From Azospirillum fermentarium (lineage in GTDB: Bacteria; Pseudomonadota; Alphaproteobacteria; Azospirillales; Azospirillaceae): a stretch of DNA of 64,000 bases. A program made the translations under genes and the position numbers. Positions 45,673-54,729 of this stretch are shown in pieces. The notes under the pieces were generated by a model. It was not told where the DNA came from and did not search any database. It worked only from the letters and a program-made list of their open reading frames with translations. The stretch lies in the NCBI RefSeq assembly GCF_025961205.1, contig NZ_JAOQNH010000002.1, positions 1,048,208 through 1,112,207 of the forward strand, given 5' to 3'. How positions within the stretch are numbered: the stretch's first letter is position 1; each line of letters starts with the position of its first letter.

Positions 45673-47031
45673 ATGTCGGACCCTGTCCCTGAACACGACG
45701 ACCGGACCGGAAGGGGCTATCCCCTCCCCCACCGGGAAAACACACTGAACGTTGACGCCGACCGTCTTCGCGATGCCGTCACCAAGATCGACGCCGACAT
45801 TACCGCCGTAGAGGTCGGCCTTGCCAGCATAGACGCTGTGGTGACAGGGCTGGGCGACCGAGTTACCGCCGTGGCCGCGAGCCTCGCGCAGGTCAAGCAG
45901 CCCGCCGAGATCGCGGGGATACCTCCCGTGATCGACCTGCCCTGTGACGGGCCTGACTGCCTGCCCAGCGGCGTTGTGCAGGGTGGCAGCGGCAAGTGGG
46001 TGACCCGCCCCTCCGGCCTGCTGACCTGGGCGCCCGCGGGCACGCCTCCCATCGACTATGATCCGGTGACGGGGACATGGCATGGGCTGCTGGCCGAGGA
46101 GATGCGCACCAACCTGCTGTTGTGGTCCAGTGGATTTGGGGCCGCTTGGTCGAAATTTGGCGCCGTGACGGTGACAGGTGACGCGGTGGCGGCGCCTGAT
46201 GGCACGCTGACGGCGGACAAGATAGGATTCGGCGCGGGTACGGCTGGTTTCTATCAGAATGTTACGGTGACCAGCGGAGTTACTGTCACAGGAAGTATCT
46301 GGCTGCGGGCCGACACTCCCACAACAGTCTCCCTTATTTCCAACGATACCCCGTCTACTGGCGTTGTTTCCAAGGCGTGCGGCCTCACCACGACGTGGCG
46401 GCGGTTTGATGTGAGCCGGTCAACACCGAATACGACAGTAAACTTGCAGGTCAGCGGTCCGGGAACCGCGGTGGTGATTTACGCCTGGGGTGCACAGCTA
46501 GAAGTCGGCAGTTCCCCGACCAGCTATATTCCCACCGCCTCCTCCGCCGTTACTCGTGCCGCTGACCTGAACGTGCTGTCGCTGTCCCGTGTAGACGGGT
46601 GGAATGCAACGGAAGGCACGTTGCTTTTGGACTTCATTCCCGGCGCCCGCAACAACAATTGGAACAGAGCGGTGGGGCTGGACGACGGCACAGGCAATAA
46701 CGTCATACACATTGTTAACCGCGGCAACACAGCATCTCTGTACGCCGCTGTTATAGCGGATGGGGCAGCTGTCGCAGATTTCCAGGCATTCCGGGGACCG
46801 GACGTTCTGTTTGCCTTGCAAAGAGTGGCTATCGCCTGGGCAGCCAATGATTTCGGGTTTTCTGTTAACGGCGGAAACACAGTGACGGATTTGTCCGGGG
46901 CAGTCCCCCTGGTAACGCGCATTACTTTTGGGACCAGCAGCGTTACCCGTGCAAACGGCTGGCTCCGACGCGTCACCGTGTTCCCGCGCCGCTTGCCCAA
47001 CCCCACCCTCCCTCTCCTGACCGCTCTGTGA
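45673..47031 (+). CDS. Tail fibre protein with lectin-like fold
   Basis: 452 residues. N-terminal coiled coil (ADRLRDAVTKIDADITAVEV) then beta-rich modules with GSIWLRAD, TWRRFDVSRS and YAWGAQLEVGSSPTSYIPTA, the common carbohydrate-binding-like pattern of phage receptor-binding proteins. The start at 45673 has GGGAGG 4 bp upstream. Base composition becomes visibly less GC-rich here, a sign of exchange of host-range modules. Confidence 0.75.
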   Translation: MSDPVPEHDDRTGRGYPLPHRENTLNVDADRLRDAVTKIDADITAVEVGLASIDAVVTGLGDRVTAVAASLAQVKQPAEIAGIPPVIDLPCDGPDCLPSGVVQGGSGKWVTRPSGLLTWAPAGTPPIDYDPVTGTWHGLLAEEMRTNLLLWSSGFGAAWSKFGAVTVTGDAVAAPDGTLTADKIGFGAGTAGFYQNVTVTSGVTVTGSIWLRADTPTTVSLISNDTPSTGVVSKACGLTTTWRRFDVSRSTPNTTVNLQVSGPGTAVVIYAWGAQLEVGSSPTSYIPTASSAVTRAADLNVLSLSRVDGWNATEGTLLLDFIPGARNNNWNRAVGLDDGTGNNVIHIVNRGNTASLYAAVIADGAAVADFQAFRGPDVLFALQRVAIAWAANDFGFSVNGGNTVTDLSGAVPLVTRITFGTSSVTRANGWLRRVTVFPRRLPNPTLPLLTAL

Positions 47032-47038
47032 GGCCCCT

Positions 47039-47377
47039 ATGCCCCAGCAGACCCTACGCCTGCGCGTCGGCACCGAGGCCGACCTGATCGCGGCCCTGCC
47101 GATGCTCCGTGCGACCGACGACGCCGGCAATCCGTGCTGGCTGACCGCCGGCCCGGTATGCGACGTGGATCCCATCGGCCCCCTGACGCTGACAGCCCCC
47201 GAAGTCGATCCCGAGACGGGCGAGGTGCTGACGCCCGCCATCGTGGGCGAGCGCTTCCACGCCAACATCCGCGGACCACGAGCGGGCGCCGACCCCGCCG
47301 CATGGGCTGCTGTCGTCCAAGCCGCAGCCCCCTACACCCTGACCGTCGCCAACCCCCGCCAGAGGTTCGCACCATGA
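47039..47377 (+). CDS. Small fibre-region protein, unknown
   Basis: 112 residues. DNA is GC-rich again. No recognised motif; it overlaps the next start by 4 nt (ATGA), indicating coupling with the discoidin fibre. Confidence 0.5.
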   Translation: MPQQTLRLRVGTEADLIAALPMLRATDDAGNPCWLTAGPVCDVDPIGPLTLTAPEVDPETGEVLTPAIVGERFHANIRGPRAGADPAAWAAVVQAAAPYTLTVANPRQRFAP

Positions 47378-48288
47378 CCTATCCTCTTGCATCCCGCGCC
47401 GTCACCGGCCTCATGTCCGCTGGCGACAAGGAGCGCCTGGACGGACTCGTCCTCTGGGCCGGCACAGCCGGCGGCACGGCCAACGCCCTCACCGTGACGA
47501 CCGGAGCCGGTCTGACCGCGCTGCGCCGGGATATGGTCATCGGCTTGCGGGCGACGGCTGCCAACACCGGCGCGACAACCCTTACGGTTGATGGCCTTAC
47601 CGCTGAGGTGCGCCGGGATGGTGTCGCCTTGGCCGGCGGAGAATTCCAGCCGAATATGGACGCCCGCGTCCAGTACGACGGCACGTGCTGGCGGTTCATG
47701 GGGAGCGGACTGACAATCAAAAGCAGCGGTGTCCATATTGGTGGCGGGGTGACATCTCTTGATTTTGTATTGGGGACCGGGTCTGTTTCGGTGTCTGGGG
47801 CGCTCGCCACCATCACTATCAATCTACCGCCCTGGCGTTACTTGCGGGTCGAGGCGCTGACGCCCTCGCATTTGCCAAGGCCGCCCGGCTCGACCTACTT
47901 TAACGACTACAGAGGGGTCGGCGTTTACCTGACAAGCAATGCCACGGGGACTAATTGGGCATTGGGCAAGACGGCGACCGCGAGCGCAACTGCGCCGGAA
48001 TATGGGGCCAATGACGTGCTGGACGGCAACCCCACGACCCGGTGGGCCAATCCTCTGGGCGATACCTCACCGCCCTGGCTGCAGATCGACTTCGGGGCTT
48101 CTGGCCTGCCCCAAGCCCCCGGCTCGGTTACAATCTATCCAGCGGACAGCGTGACTGCTGCCTACATCGCGACCCAACTTCGGCTTGGGCTATCACGCGA
48201 TTCGATCGGCTGGGTATGGACCCCTGCCTATGCAACTGCGTCAACGCCGGGTGTAACGCAAGTCTTTAACAACCTGACGTTTTCATAA
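47374..48288 (+). CDS. Tail fibre protein with F5/8 type C (discoidin-like) domain
   Basis: 304 residues. N-terminal collar-like region (ALTVTTGAGLTALRRDMVIG). The C-terminal half has the discoidin pattern LGKTATASATAPEYGANDVL, DGNPTTRWAN and WLQIDFG, a carbohydrate-binding jelly roll. Likely a receptor-binding tip. Confidence 0.75.
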   Translation: MTYPLASRAVTGLMSAGDKERLDGLVLWAGTAGGTANALTVTTGAGLTALRRDMVIGLRATAANTGATTLTVDGLTAEVRRDGVALAGGEFQPNMDARVQYDGTCWRFMGSGLTIKSSGVHIGGGVTSLDFVLGTGSVSVSGALATITINLPPWRYLRVEALTPSHLPRPPGSTYFNDYRGVGVYLTSNATGTNWALGKTATASATAPEYGANDVLDGNPTTRWANPLGDTSPPWLQIDFGASGLPQAPGSVTIYPADSVTAAYIATQLRLGLSRDSIGWVWTPAYATASTPGVTQVFNNLTFS

Positions 48289-48300
48289 CCGGGGCGCCAC

Positions 48301-48618
48301 ATGCAGAAATCCATCCTGATCCCAGGGCATGATCCCTTGACCCACGCCGTTACCGATGAGGTGACCGAGACAGCGGTCAACGGAGAGCCGTGGCCCGCCT
48401 ACGTGCTGCGCGAGTTGGCCCATGACGAGCGCCTTGCCGCCATCCGCGACGCCCGCAGGGTGGCCTATCCGCCAGTGGGTGACCAACTCGACGCGCTGGC
48501 GCGGTGCGTGCAGGCGCTGGCTGATGCCGGCGCACCACTCCCACCGGAGACTGCGCGGTGGCTGGACGACGTGGCGGCGGTCAAGGCGGCCTACCCCAAG
48601 CCGCCAGAACCGGAATGA
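48301..48618 (+). CDS. Probable tail fibre assembly protein
   Basis: 105 residues directly after the fibre genes. Contains HDERLAAIRDARRVAYPPVG, QLDALARCVQALADAGA, a helix pattern common in fibre-assembly chaperones. Assignment by position and pattern. Confidence 0.5.
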   Translation: MQKSILIPGHDPLTHAVTDEVTETAVNGEPWPAYVLRELAHDERLAAIRDARRVAYPPVGDQLDALARCVQALADAGAPLPPETARWLDDVAAVKAAYPKPPEPE

Positions 48619-48619
48619 C

Positions 48620-48703
48620 ATGCGTCAAACCATCTGGCGCTTTCTGTCAAACCATCTGGCGCGCTACATGGCCATCGACCCGGCGGCGGACTGGCCGTCG
48701 TAA
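48620..48703 (+). CDS. Possible 27-residue peptide
   Basis: MRQTIWRFLSNHLARYMAI plus a short tail. It starts 1 bp after the previous stop. A 16-bp direct repeat (TCAAACCATCTGGCGC twice) encodes part of it. Coding status uncertain; amphipathic composition is the only feature. Confidence 0.25.
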   Translation: MRQTIWRFLSNHLARYMAIDPAADWPS

Positions 48704-48729
48704 CGCCGCCATCAACAGCCCGCTAACCC

Positions 48730-48754
48730 GCCCGGCCAGCGCGCCGGGCTTTTT
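48730..48754 (+). terminator. Terminator after the fibre cluster
   Basis: GCCCGGC/GCCGGGC stem (48730-48736 with 48743-48749) followed by five T. It separates the fibre genes from the sheath gene. Confidence 0.75.
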
Positions 48755-48782
48755 CATGCCTGCATGAAAGGGACACCCCCTT

Positions 48783-50207
48783 ATGTCCGAATTGTTCCTT
48801 CACGGCGTCGAGGTTGTGGAAATCACGTCCGGTGCCCGTCCGATCCGGACCGTCCGGTCATCGACGATCGGCCTGATCGGCACCGCCCCGGACGCCGACC
48901 CGGCGAAGTTCCCCCTGAACACGCCGGTCCTGATCGCCGGCAAGCGGATCGACGCCGCCGGGCTGGGCGCCACCGGCACCCTTCCGGGCGCGGTCGATGC
49001 GATCTTCGATCAGGCAGGCGCCGTGATCGCCCTGATCCGCGTCGCGGCGGGGTCAGGCGACAACGCCGAAGCCGAAACCCTGGCGAACATCATCGGCGGC
49101 GTGAACGAAACGACCGGCGCCTATGAGGGCGTCCAGGCGTTCGCCGCCGCGGAATCCGTCTTGGGCTTCGCCCCGAAGATCCTGATCGCCCCCGGCTTCA
49201 CGTCGAAGCGTGCGTCCGGCGCCGTGACCGCGGTCACCATGACCGCCCACGGCAGCGGCTACACCTCCGCCCCGGCCGTGACGATCAGCGGCGGCGGCGG
49301 CGAAGGGGCCGAAGCCGCCGCGGTGGTGACCGGCGGCAAGGTGACGGCCATCACCATCACGAAGAACGGCGACGGCTACACGTCGGCCCCGACGCTTACC
49401 CTGACGGGCGGCGGCGGCACGGGTGCGGCGGCCACCGCCGTCACCGGCCCCTACCGGAACCCGGTCGTCGCGGAAATGCTGGGCATCGCCGAACGGCTTC
49501 GCGCGGTCGTCATCGCCGACGGTCCGGGAACCACCGACGCCGACGCCATCGCCTACCGCGGGGATTGGGGGTCCGACCGCGTCTATGTGATCGACCCGCC
49601 CGCCCTGGTCATGGACGCCGGGTCCGGTGCCATGGTCCCGGCGCCCATGTCGCCCCGCGTTGCCGGCCTGATCGCCCGCACCGACCAGGACCGCGGTTTC
49701 TGGTGGTCGCCGTCGAACCAGGAAATCTATGGAATCGTCGGCACCTCCCGCCCGGTCGATTTCAGCCTTGGCGACTACAACAGCCGCGCCAACCTGCTGA
49801 ACGAAAAGGAGGTGGCGACGGTCATCCGTCAGGACGGGTTCCGCCTGTGGGGGAACCGGACGACGTCGTCCGATCCCAAGTTCGCCTTCCTGTGCGTCCG
49901 CCGCACCGCGGACATGATCAACGAATCACTGCTGAAGGCGCACCTGTGGGCGGTCGATCGCTGCATCACCAAGACATACGTCGAAGACGTGATCGAAAGT
50001 GTGCGCGGCTATCTCAACCGCCTGAAGGCACAGGGCGCCATTCTCGGCGGCGACATCTGGGCCGACCCCGAACTGAACACCCCGACGTCGATCCAGGATG
50101 GGCGGATCTACTTCGATTTCGACTTCACGCCCCCCTATCCGGCGGAACGGGTCGTTTTCCGGTCGCATCTGGTCAACACCTACATTTCCGATATCTTCGC
50201 GAAGTAA
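48783..50207 (+). CDS. Contractile tail sheath protein (P2 FI-like)
   Basis: 474 residues. N-terminal sheath pattern ([32 protein letters not shown]) and the strongly conserved C-terminus ([47 protein letters not shown]). Residues about 146-221 are an inserted module of two 39-residue repeats (GSGYTSAP.. and GDGYTSAP.., each followed by GGGG). Sheath contraction drives the tube through the envelope. Confidence 0.93.
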   Translation: MSELFLHGVEVVEITSGARPIRTVRSSTIGLIGTAPDADPAKFPLNTPVLIAGKRIDAAGLGATGTLPGAVDAIFDQAGAVIALIRVAAGSGDNAEAETLANIIGGVNETTGAYEGVQAFAAAESVLGFAPKILIAPGFTSKRASGAVTAVTMTAHGSGYTSAPAVTISGGGGEGAEAAAVVTGGKVTAITITKNGDGYTSAPTLTLTGGGGTGAAATAVTGPYRNPVVAEMLGIAERLRAVVIADGPGTTDADAIAYRGDWGSDRVYVIDPPALVMDAGSGAMVPAPMSPRVAGLIARTDQDRGFWWSPSNQEIYGIVGTSRPVDFSLGDYNSRANLLNEKEVATVIRQDGFRLWGNRTTSSDPKFAFLCVRRTADMINESLLKAHLWAVDRCITKTYVEDVIESVRGYLNRLKAQGAILGGDIWADPELNTPTSIQDGRIYFDFDFTPPYPAERVVFRSHLVNTYISDIFAK

Positions 50208-50219
50208 AGGCGGCGAGCA

Positions 50220-50726
50220 ATGGCAATTCCGCGCGTTCTGAAGAACTTCAATCTGTTCGTCGATGGCCGGGGCTATGCCGGCCTTGTGAGCGAACTGGAA
50301 CTTCCCGAACTGTCGATCCAGGAAGAAGAATACCGGGGCGGCGGCATGGACGTCCCCGTCAAGCTGGACATGGGCCAAGAGGCCATGGAAGCGACGTTCA
50401 AGCTGGCCGACCCGGATGAAAACGCCCTTCGCCTCTGGGGGCTGGCCGACGGCGGCGCCGTCCAGTTCACGGCCCGCGGCGCCCTTCAGCGGGACGGCGA
50501 AGCCGTGGTCCCGATCGTGGTCAACCTCCGCGGCTCGATCCCCAAGCTTGCCATGGGATCATGGAAGGCCGGCGACCCCAGCGAAACCGACTTCACCATG
50601 TCGGTCCGGTACTACCGCTACAATCAAGGCGGCGAAGACCTGATCGAAATCGACGCCGTCAACATGATCCGCAAGGTCGGCGGCGTCGATCAGCTTCAGG
50701 GCATCCGTCAGGCGATCGGCGTCTGA
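50220..50726 (+). CDS. Tail tube protein (P2 FII-like)
   Basis: 168 residues, the P2 FII length. Pattern: RVLKNFNLFVDGRGYAGLVS, PVKLDMGQEAMEATFKLADP, TMSVRYYRYNQGGEDLIEID. Forms the inner tube. Twelve bp after the sheath stop, the usual FI-FII pair. Confidence 0.93.
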   Translation: MAIPRVLKNFNLFVDGRGYAGLVSELELPELSIQEEEYRGGGMDVPVKLDMGQEAMEATFKLADPDENALRLWGLADGGAVQFTARGALQRDGEAVVPIVVNLRGSIPKLAMGSWKAGDPSETDFTMSVRYYRYNQGGEDLIEIDAVNMIRKVGGVDQLQGIRQAIGV

Positions 50727-50821
50727 CCGGCCCCCTTCAGCACCACCCCATCAACGAAGCCAAGGGAACGGCCCGGCCCGCGGGACGGTGCCCTCTTGCG
50801 CCCGACAAGAAAGACGACACC

Positions 50822-51100
50822 ATGTCGAAAGATATGCGTCCGCACGCGGACATCACGCTCGATTTCCCGATCATGGTCGATGGCGTCGAAGTGAAGGCGC
50901 TGCGTATGCGCCGGCCCAAGGCGCGCGACGAACTGAAGTTCATGGAATCCAAGGGGTCCGAGGGGCGCCGGTCGCTCGAAATGTTCGCCGACCTGTGCGA
51001 AATGCCCCTGAACACCATCCTGGATATCGACGCCGCCGACTTGGCGAAGATGGCCGAACAGTTGGGAAAGTTCAAAGGGCAGGAAACGCCGACGACCTGA
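50822..51100 (+). CDS. Tail assembly chaperone, zero-frame product (gpE-like)
   Basis: 92 residues, matching phage tail assembly chaperones (MRPHADITLDFPIMVDGVEV, EVKALRMRRPKARDELKFM). It sits between the tube and tape-measure genes. A GGGAAAG slippery heptamer at 51064-51070, in the correct phase, should make a minority of ribosomes shift -1 and continue to 51240, giving a product of about 139 residues with the tail region DDLRRSIVVLSKLTGWTLSD. This is the E/E' (or lambda G/GT) logic. The 95-bp upstream gap holds no obvious gene. Confidence 0.85.
   Translation: MSKDMRPHADITLDFPIMVDGVEVKALRMRRPKARDELKFMESKGSEGRRSLEMFADLCEMPLNTILDIDAADLAKMAEQLGKFKGQETPTT
51064..51070 (+). other. Programmed -1 frameshift site GGGAAAG
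   Basis: The heptamer is read TTG-GGA-AAG in the zero frame, i.e. X-XXY-YYZ with X=G, Y=A, Z=G, the same sequence as the lambda gpG-T slip site. The -1 frame is open from here to 51240 and encodes a plausible helical extension. Confidence 0.8.
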
Positions 51101-51267
51101 GACGGTCGATCGTCGTCCTGTCCAAACTGACCGGCTGGACCCTGTCCGACATCCTGGACCTGACCGCCGACGACATCGCGGAATGGACCCGCGCCGCGGC
51201 CGACGTCCAAAAACAAATCAACAAGGCGACGTCCCGCTGACGCGGGGCGCCGTCCGGAGGGTATCTT

Positions 51268-53892
51268 ATGGCGAATGGCGCCGGACCGTCCGTGCTGGTC
51301 ACCATCGGCGGCAAGGTGGCGTCGTCGCTGGGGACGGCGATCAGCCAAGTGAAGAATCAGGTCGGCAGTCTGGAACGGTCGATCCGTATTCAGACCAGGG
51401 CGAATGAACAGAACCGCGCCGCTTTGCGCGGCCAGATGGTCGATGCCTTCGCCCTGGGGGCCAGCCTGAACGCCCTGGTCAAGCCGGCCATCGAATTCGA
51501 ATCTGCCATGGCCGACGTCCGCAAGGTCGTCGAGTTCAAGGACGGGGCCGCCGGTCTTCAGGCGATGGGAAAGTCGATCAAGGAACTGTCCCGCGAAATC
51601 CCCATCAGTCAGGCGGGCCTTGCGGCCATCGTCGCAGCGGGCGGGCGCATGGGCATCGCGGAAGACGACCTTCTGTCCTACACTCGGACGGTCGCCAAGA
51701 TGTCCACCGCCTGGGAAATGCCGCCCGAAATCGCCGGCGAATCCATGGGCAAGATCGCCAACATCATGGGCCTGTCGATCAATCAGATCGAACGGGTCAG
51801 CGACGCCATCAACAGCCTGGACGACAGTTCCACCGCCAAGGCATCGGAAATCGTCGATGTTCTGAAGCGGACCGGGGGTGTGGCGAAGCAATTCGGCCTG
51901 ACCACCCAGCAAGCCGCCGCCCTTTCGACGGCCATGCTGGACCTGGGATCGTCCCCGGAAGTCGCGGCCACCGGCATCAACGCCCTGCTGAACAAGATGC
52001 AGTCGGCCCCGGCGCAGTCCAAGAAATTCCAGGAAGCGTTGGGCAAGCTGGGATGGACCGCCAAGGGGATGCAGAAGGCGATTGCGAAGGACGCCCAAGG
52101 CACCCTGAACAAATTTCTGGAACAGCTATCGACACTGGACAAGATCCCGCAGGCAGACATCCTTGCGGAACTGTTCGGCGCCGAATACTCCGACGACATG
52201 GCGAAGCTTGTCGGGGGGATGGATAAATACAAGCAACACCTGAAGCTCGTTTCAACTGAGGCCAATTACGCCGGGTCCATGCAGAAGGAATTCGCCATCC
52301 GGACGGAAACGGCGAAAAACCAGCTTGAAATCGCATCGAACCTGACCCGCGAAATGGCGATCAACACCGGGTCGGCCCTGCTGCCGGGGATCGTATCGGT
52401 CCTGAAGGCCATGGGTCCCTATGTGACCAGCTTGGCCGAATTCGCCGAACGGCACCCCATGGTCATCAAGGGCGTCGTCGGCACGGCGGTGGCGCTGGCC
52501 GGGCTGAAGATCGCCGTCATCGGAACCGGCTACGCCTGGACCTTCGTGAAGGGGGCGGCCCTGACGACGTCGTCGGTCCTGGTCAAATCGGCGGGCGTGG
52601 CGGCAACCGCAACGCGGCTGGCCTTCCTCCCCCTCACGGGGCTGGGGTCGCTGGTCTACCGGGCGGCGGTTCAGGCGCGCATCGGGCTGGAGCTCCTTCA
52701 GTCCGGCTCGATCACCACCGGGCAGTTCCTGACCGGCATGTTCACCGGCCTTGGGCGCGGCTTCCTCAACCTCGGTGCCATGTTCCGCATGGGGTCGATC
52801 ATCATCCGGGCCGCCCTGATTTCAACCGGCATCGGCGCCATCATGGTCGGGGTTGGGATGGCCGTCGCGTGGGTCATGAACAACACCGAAAACCTGACGA
52901 TCGCGTGGGAGGCGTTCAAGGGTGCCTTCGACCGGGCAATCGCCCCGGTCCGCCCGGCGGTCGATGCCATCGCCGGGCCGTTGTCGGACCTGTGGGACTG
53001 GATCACCACTCTGGTCGGGCCGGTCGATGGGCTGGGCGGCGGCTTCGCCGCCTTCGGCATCAAGGCGGGGAACGCCGTCGGCGGCTTGGTCGTTGCCATC
53101 GTCAACTTTGTCAGCAACGTCGGCTCTTGGTTCTCAACAGCGTGGAACAGCGTCAAGGAAGCGACCACTTCCGGCTGGTCATCGATCCGCGACACGGTCG
53201 GGGCGGCAATCGACAACGTGATCGGGCGGTTCATCGCCGTCACCACCGCGTTCGACCAGGGCGTTATTCAAGGCATCATCGCCCTGTTCCAGAATTTCAG
53301 CCCCGTTGCCCTGGTCGCCGAAGGGATCAACGCCGTCGTGGCCTACCTGACCGGGATCGACCTGTCGGCGTCCGGCGCGGCGATCATCGACACCATCGTC
53401 CAGGGGGTGAAGGCGAAAGCGTCGGCCCTGGTGGATGCGGTCAAGGAAACGCTGGCGTCGGTCCGGGAATACCTCCCCTTCAGCGACGCCAAGCGCGGCC
53501 CCCTCTCGACCCTGACCTATTCCGGCAAGGCGCTGGTCGGAACCATCGGCGAAGGCGTCCAGATGGCCGGCGCGCCGGCCCTGTCCGGGCCGCTGGCGGC
53601 GGCGTTCGGCGGTGCCCTGGCAACCCTGTCCAGCGGGGCGGCGAACGCATCCGCCACCATGCCCGCGGTTGCCGGCGTGGTGGCGACGGACGTCCTGGCC
53701 GGCGCCACGTCGGCGGGAACGGCGGCCATCGCCGGGGCGTCCCCCGCCCGCGGCGTCAGCGTGTCGGCGCCGATCACCATCACCGTCAACGGCAACGCCG
53801 ACCCGGCGGCCATCGCCGATCAGGTCCGCGACGCCCTGGAACGGCTGATCGGCGACGCGGAGTCCGCCCGCCGGTCGGCCCTTCACGACTGA
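51268..53892 (+). CDS. Tail tape measure protein
   Basis: 874 residues. N-terminal coiled coil (GTAISQVKNQVGSLERSIRI), then the TP901-type core (FESAMADVRKVVEFKDGAAG, DLLSYTRTVAKMSTAWEMPP). Several hydrophobic segments (around residues 400-435 and 510-545) are followed by a Gly/Ala-rich C-terminus. It sets tail length and probably forms a membrane channel on ejection. RBS GGAGGG lies before the ATG. Confidence 0.93.
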   Translation: MANGAGPSVLVTIGGKVASSLGTAISQVKNQVGSLERSIRIQTRANEQNRAALRGQMVDAFALGASLNALVKPAIEFESAMADVRKVVEFKDGAAGLQAMGKSIKELSREIPISQAGLAAIVAAGGRMGIAEDDLLSYTRTVAKMSTAWEMPPEIAGESMGKIANIMGLSINQIERVSDAINSLDDSSTAKASEIVDVLKRTGGVAKQFGLTTQQAAALSTAMLDLGSSPEVAATGINALLNKMQSAPAQSKKFQEALGKLGWTAKGMQKAIAKDAQGTLNKFLEQLSTLDKIPQADILAELFGAEYSDDMAKLVGGMDKYKQHLKLVSTEANYAGSMQKEFAIRTETAKNQLEIASNLTREMAINTGSALLPGIVSVLKAMGPYVTSLAEFAERHPMVIKGVVGTAVALAGLKIAVIGTGYAWTFVKGAALTTSSVLVKSAGVAATATRLAFLPLTGLGSLVYRAAVQARIGLELLQSGSITTGQFLTGMFTGLGRGFLNLGAMFRMGSIIIRAALISTGIGAIMVGVGMAVAWVMNNTENLTIAWEAFKGAFDRAIAPVRPAVDAIAGPLSDLWDWITTLVGPVDGLGGGFAAFGIKAGNAVGGLVVAIVNFVSNVGSWFSTAWNSVKEATTSGWSSIRDTVGAAIDNVIGRFIAVTTAFDQGVIQGIIALFQNFSPVALVAEGINAVVAYLTGIDLSASGAAIIDTIVQGVKAKASALVDAVKETLASVREYLPFSDAKRGPLSTLTYSGKALVGTIGEGVQMAGAPALSGPLAAAFGGALATLSSGAANASATMPAVAGVVATDVLAGATSAGTAAIAGASPARGVSVSAPITITVNGNADPAAIADQVRDALERLIGDAESARRSALHD

Positions 53893-53923
53893 CGTCCCTG
53901 TTCACAGGAAAGGAGGATCACCC

Positions 53924-54523
53924 ATGGCCGGCGTCATGATGGCGTTGGGCGACTACCGCTTCAGCCTGGACACCGCGGCTTACGACACGCTGAACCGCGA
54001 ATCCGAATACCGCTGGCCGCTTCAGGAACGCCTGACCGTCCAGCCGGCGGCGCAGTTCCTGGGGCCGGGTGCGGAAAAGATCAGCCTGTCCGGCTCCATC
54101 TTCCCCCACTTCCGCGGCGGGCTTGGGCAACTCGACCGCATGAGGGCAGAGGCCGAAAAGGGCGAATCCCTGCTGCTGACCGACGGGCGGGGCCGGGTCT
54201 GGGGCCGGTACGGGGTCACCAAGATCGCCGAAACGCAAAGCGTCTTCTTCGACGACGGCACGCCCCGGCGGATCGACTTCAGCATCGACCTTGTCCGCTA
54301 CCACGAAGACCAGGGCGACGCCGCATCCCCGGTCAAGGTCCAGCCCGAAACCGCGGCCCCGAAGGTGGGGGCGAAGCCGGCGTCGAAGACCGTCCCCGCC
54401 CCCGCCAAGAAGCCCGTATCCCCCGGCGCCGGGCTGCCGAAACCGAACGAGGTCAACCCGTCCACCGGCGCCCCCTACACCCCTGCCCAGAAGGCGGCGT
54501 TCGGACCGGGGAGGTCGATTTGA
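53924..54523 (+). CDS. Tail protein gpU (P2-like)
   Basis: 199 residues. Core pattern: MALGDYRFSLDTAAYDTLNR, LGPGAEKISLSGSIFPHFRG, GLGQLDRMRAEAEKG. C-terminal 70 residues are a Lys/Pro/Ala-rich linker and tail. gpU caps or completes the tail in P2. Overlaps gpX by 4 nt. Confidence 0.85.
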   Translation: MAGVMMALGDYRFSLDTAAYDTLNRESEYRWPLQERLTVQPAAQFLGPGAEKISLSGSIFPHFRGGLGQLDRMRAEAEKGESLLLTDGRGRVWGRYGVTKIAETQSVFFDDGTPRRIDFSIDLVRYHEDQGDAASPVKVQPETAAPKVGAKPASKTVPAPAKKPVSPGAGLPKPNEVNPSTGAPYTPAQKAAFGPGRSI

Positions 54524-54726
54524 TCATCTACCAGACCCGTCAGGGCGACACCGTCGATTACATCGCCTGGAAGCATTACGGCCGCACACAGGAAACGGTC
54601 GAATCCATCTTCCGCGCCAACCCCGAACTTGCGGACCAAGGGCCGGTCCTTCCGCCCGGCCTGCTGGTCTTCCTGCCGGACAACCCGGAACCGGACCGTC
54701 AGCGCGTCATCCGCCTGTGGGACTGA
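54520..54726 (+). CDS. Tail protein gpX (LysM-like), TTG start
   Basis: 68 residues with the gpX/LysM pattern (YQTRQGDTVDYIAWKHYGRT, FRANPELADQGPVLPPGLLV). The TTG start overlaps the gpU stop, and GGGGAGG lies 5 bp upstream. Part of the baseplate hub in P2-like phages. Confidence 0.88.
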   Translation: MIIYQTRQGDTVDYIAWKHYGRTQETVESIFRANPELADQGPVLPPGLLVFLPDNPEPDRQRVIRLWD

Positions 54727-54729
54727 ACC

